DNA from: CAZMRW01 sp964568805 | GTDB lineage: Bacteria; Pseudomonadota; Gammaproteobacteria; Methylococcales; Methylomonadaceae | Assembly (NCBI GenBank): GCA_964568805.1 | Contig: CAZMRW010000136.1 | Coordinates: forward strand, 1 to 5,751 | Direction of reading: 5' to 3' | DNA: 5,751 bases | The notes under the pieces: model-generated | Seen by the model: the letters and a program-made list of their open reading frames with translations, nothing else | What the model was told of the DNA's origin: nothing | Databases searched by the model: none | Translations under genes and position numbers: made by a program | In this document: positions 5,690 to 5,751 of the stretch, one piece after another | Layout of the letters: the number at the start of each line of letters is the position of its first letter | Numbering within the stretch: position 1 is the first letter of the stretch

Positions 5690-5751
5690 CTGCGCTCTAA
5701 CGAGATATTGAAATGCCATCGATTGACTTCACCGGCAGGGTATTTTGATTG
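5686..5751 (-). CDS. Possible C-terminal end of the gene upstream of motC
   Basis: A minus-strand frame open from the window edge ends at TGA 5688-5686 and reads 21 residues, including YPAGEVNRWHFNISLERS. Its composition is plausible for a real protein tail, but a second frame is also open from the edge for 17 codons. I do not recognise either. The stop overlaps the proposed -35 box of motC. Confidence 0.25.
   Translation of the reverse strand, partial: QSKYPAGEVNRWHFNISLERS

Noticed and set aside
5690..5751. Flagellar sigma28 (FliA) promoter upstream of motC
   Set aside because: A TCAAAAT and a GCCGGTGA are present, but their spacing of about six bases is far too short.
1..5751. CRISPR array, tRNA, rRNA or riboswitch
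   Set aside because: No regularly spaced direct repeats, cloverleaf pattern or known leader structure was seen on either strand.

Overview
The window looks like part of a gammaproteobacterial chromosome. The evidence is the typical gammaproteobacterial ParE (629 codons), a stator pair of the Pseudomonas-type MotC/MotD class, and a MEKHLA-domain gene. A methylotroph such as a member of Methylococcales would fit, but that is only an impression.

The window has two contrasting parts. Positions 1-1290 hold no intact gene. They contain plus-strand gene remnants, several joined abruptly: a 5'-truncated ChrB-type chromate-resistance protein, a short hydrophobic peptide, the first ~30 codons of a DUF3147 (GlpM-like) membrane protein, a 5'-truncated HicB-like antitoxin, a frameshifted and 3'-truncated HicA-like toxin, and a frameshifted C-terminal piece of a LOG-family (TIGR00730) protein. 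Two original gene overlaps survive (TGATG at 576-580 and ATGA at 1043-1046), so parts of former operons are preserved.

Positions 1313-5621 hold four intact minus-strand genes. In transcription order they are motC and motD (flagellar stator), a MEKHLA-domain protein, and parE (topoisomerase IV subunit B). A good sigma70-like promoter lies upstream of motC. The spacings are 112 bp (motC-motD), 175 bp (motD-MEKHLA) and 38 bp (MEKHLA-parE). MotC and MotD should form one proton-driven stator complex. MEKHLA and parE may be co-transcribed but have no evident shared function.

No complete new system is visible. The points most worth checking are the compact gene graveyard next to the 3' end of parE, a run of nine A's inside motD that would switch the gene off if it slipped, and a second run of nine A's directly before the motC stop codon, followed by two short overlapping reading frames that lead to motD.
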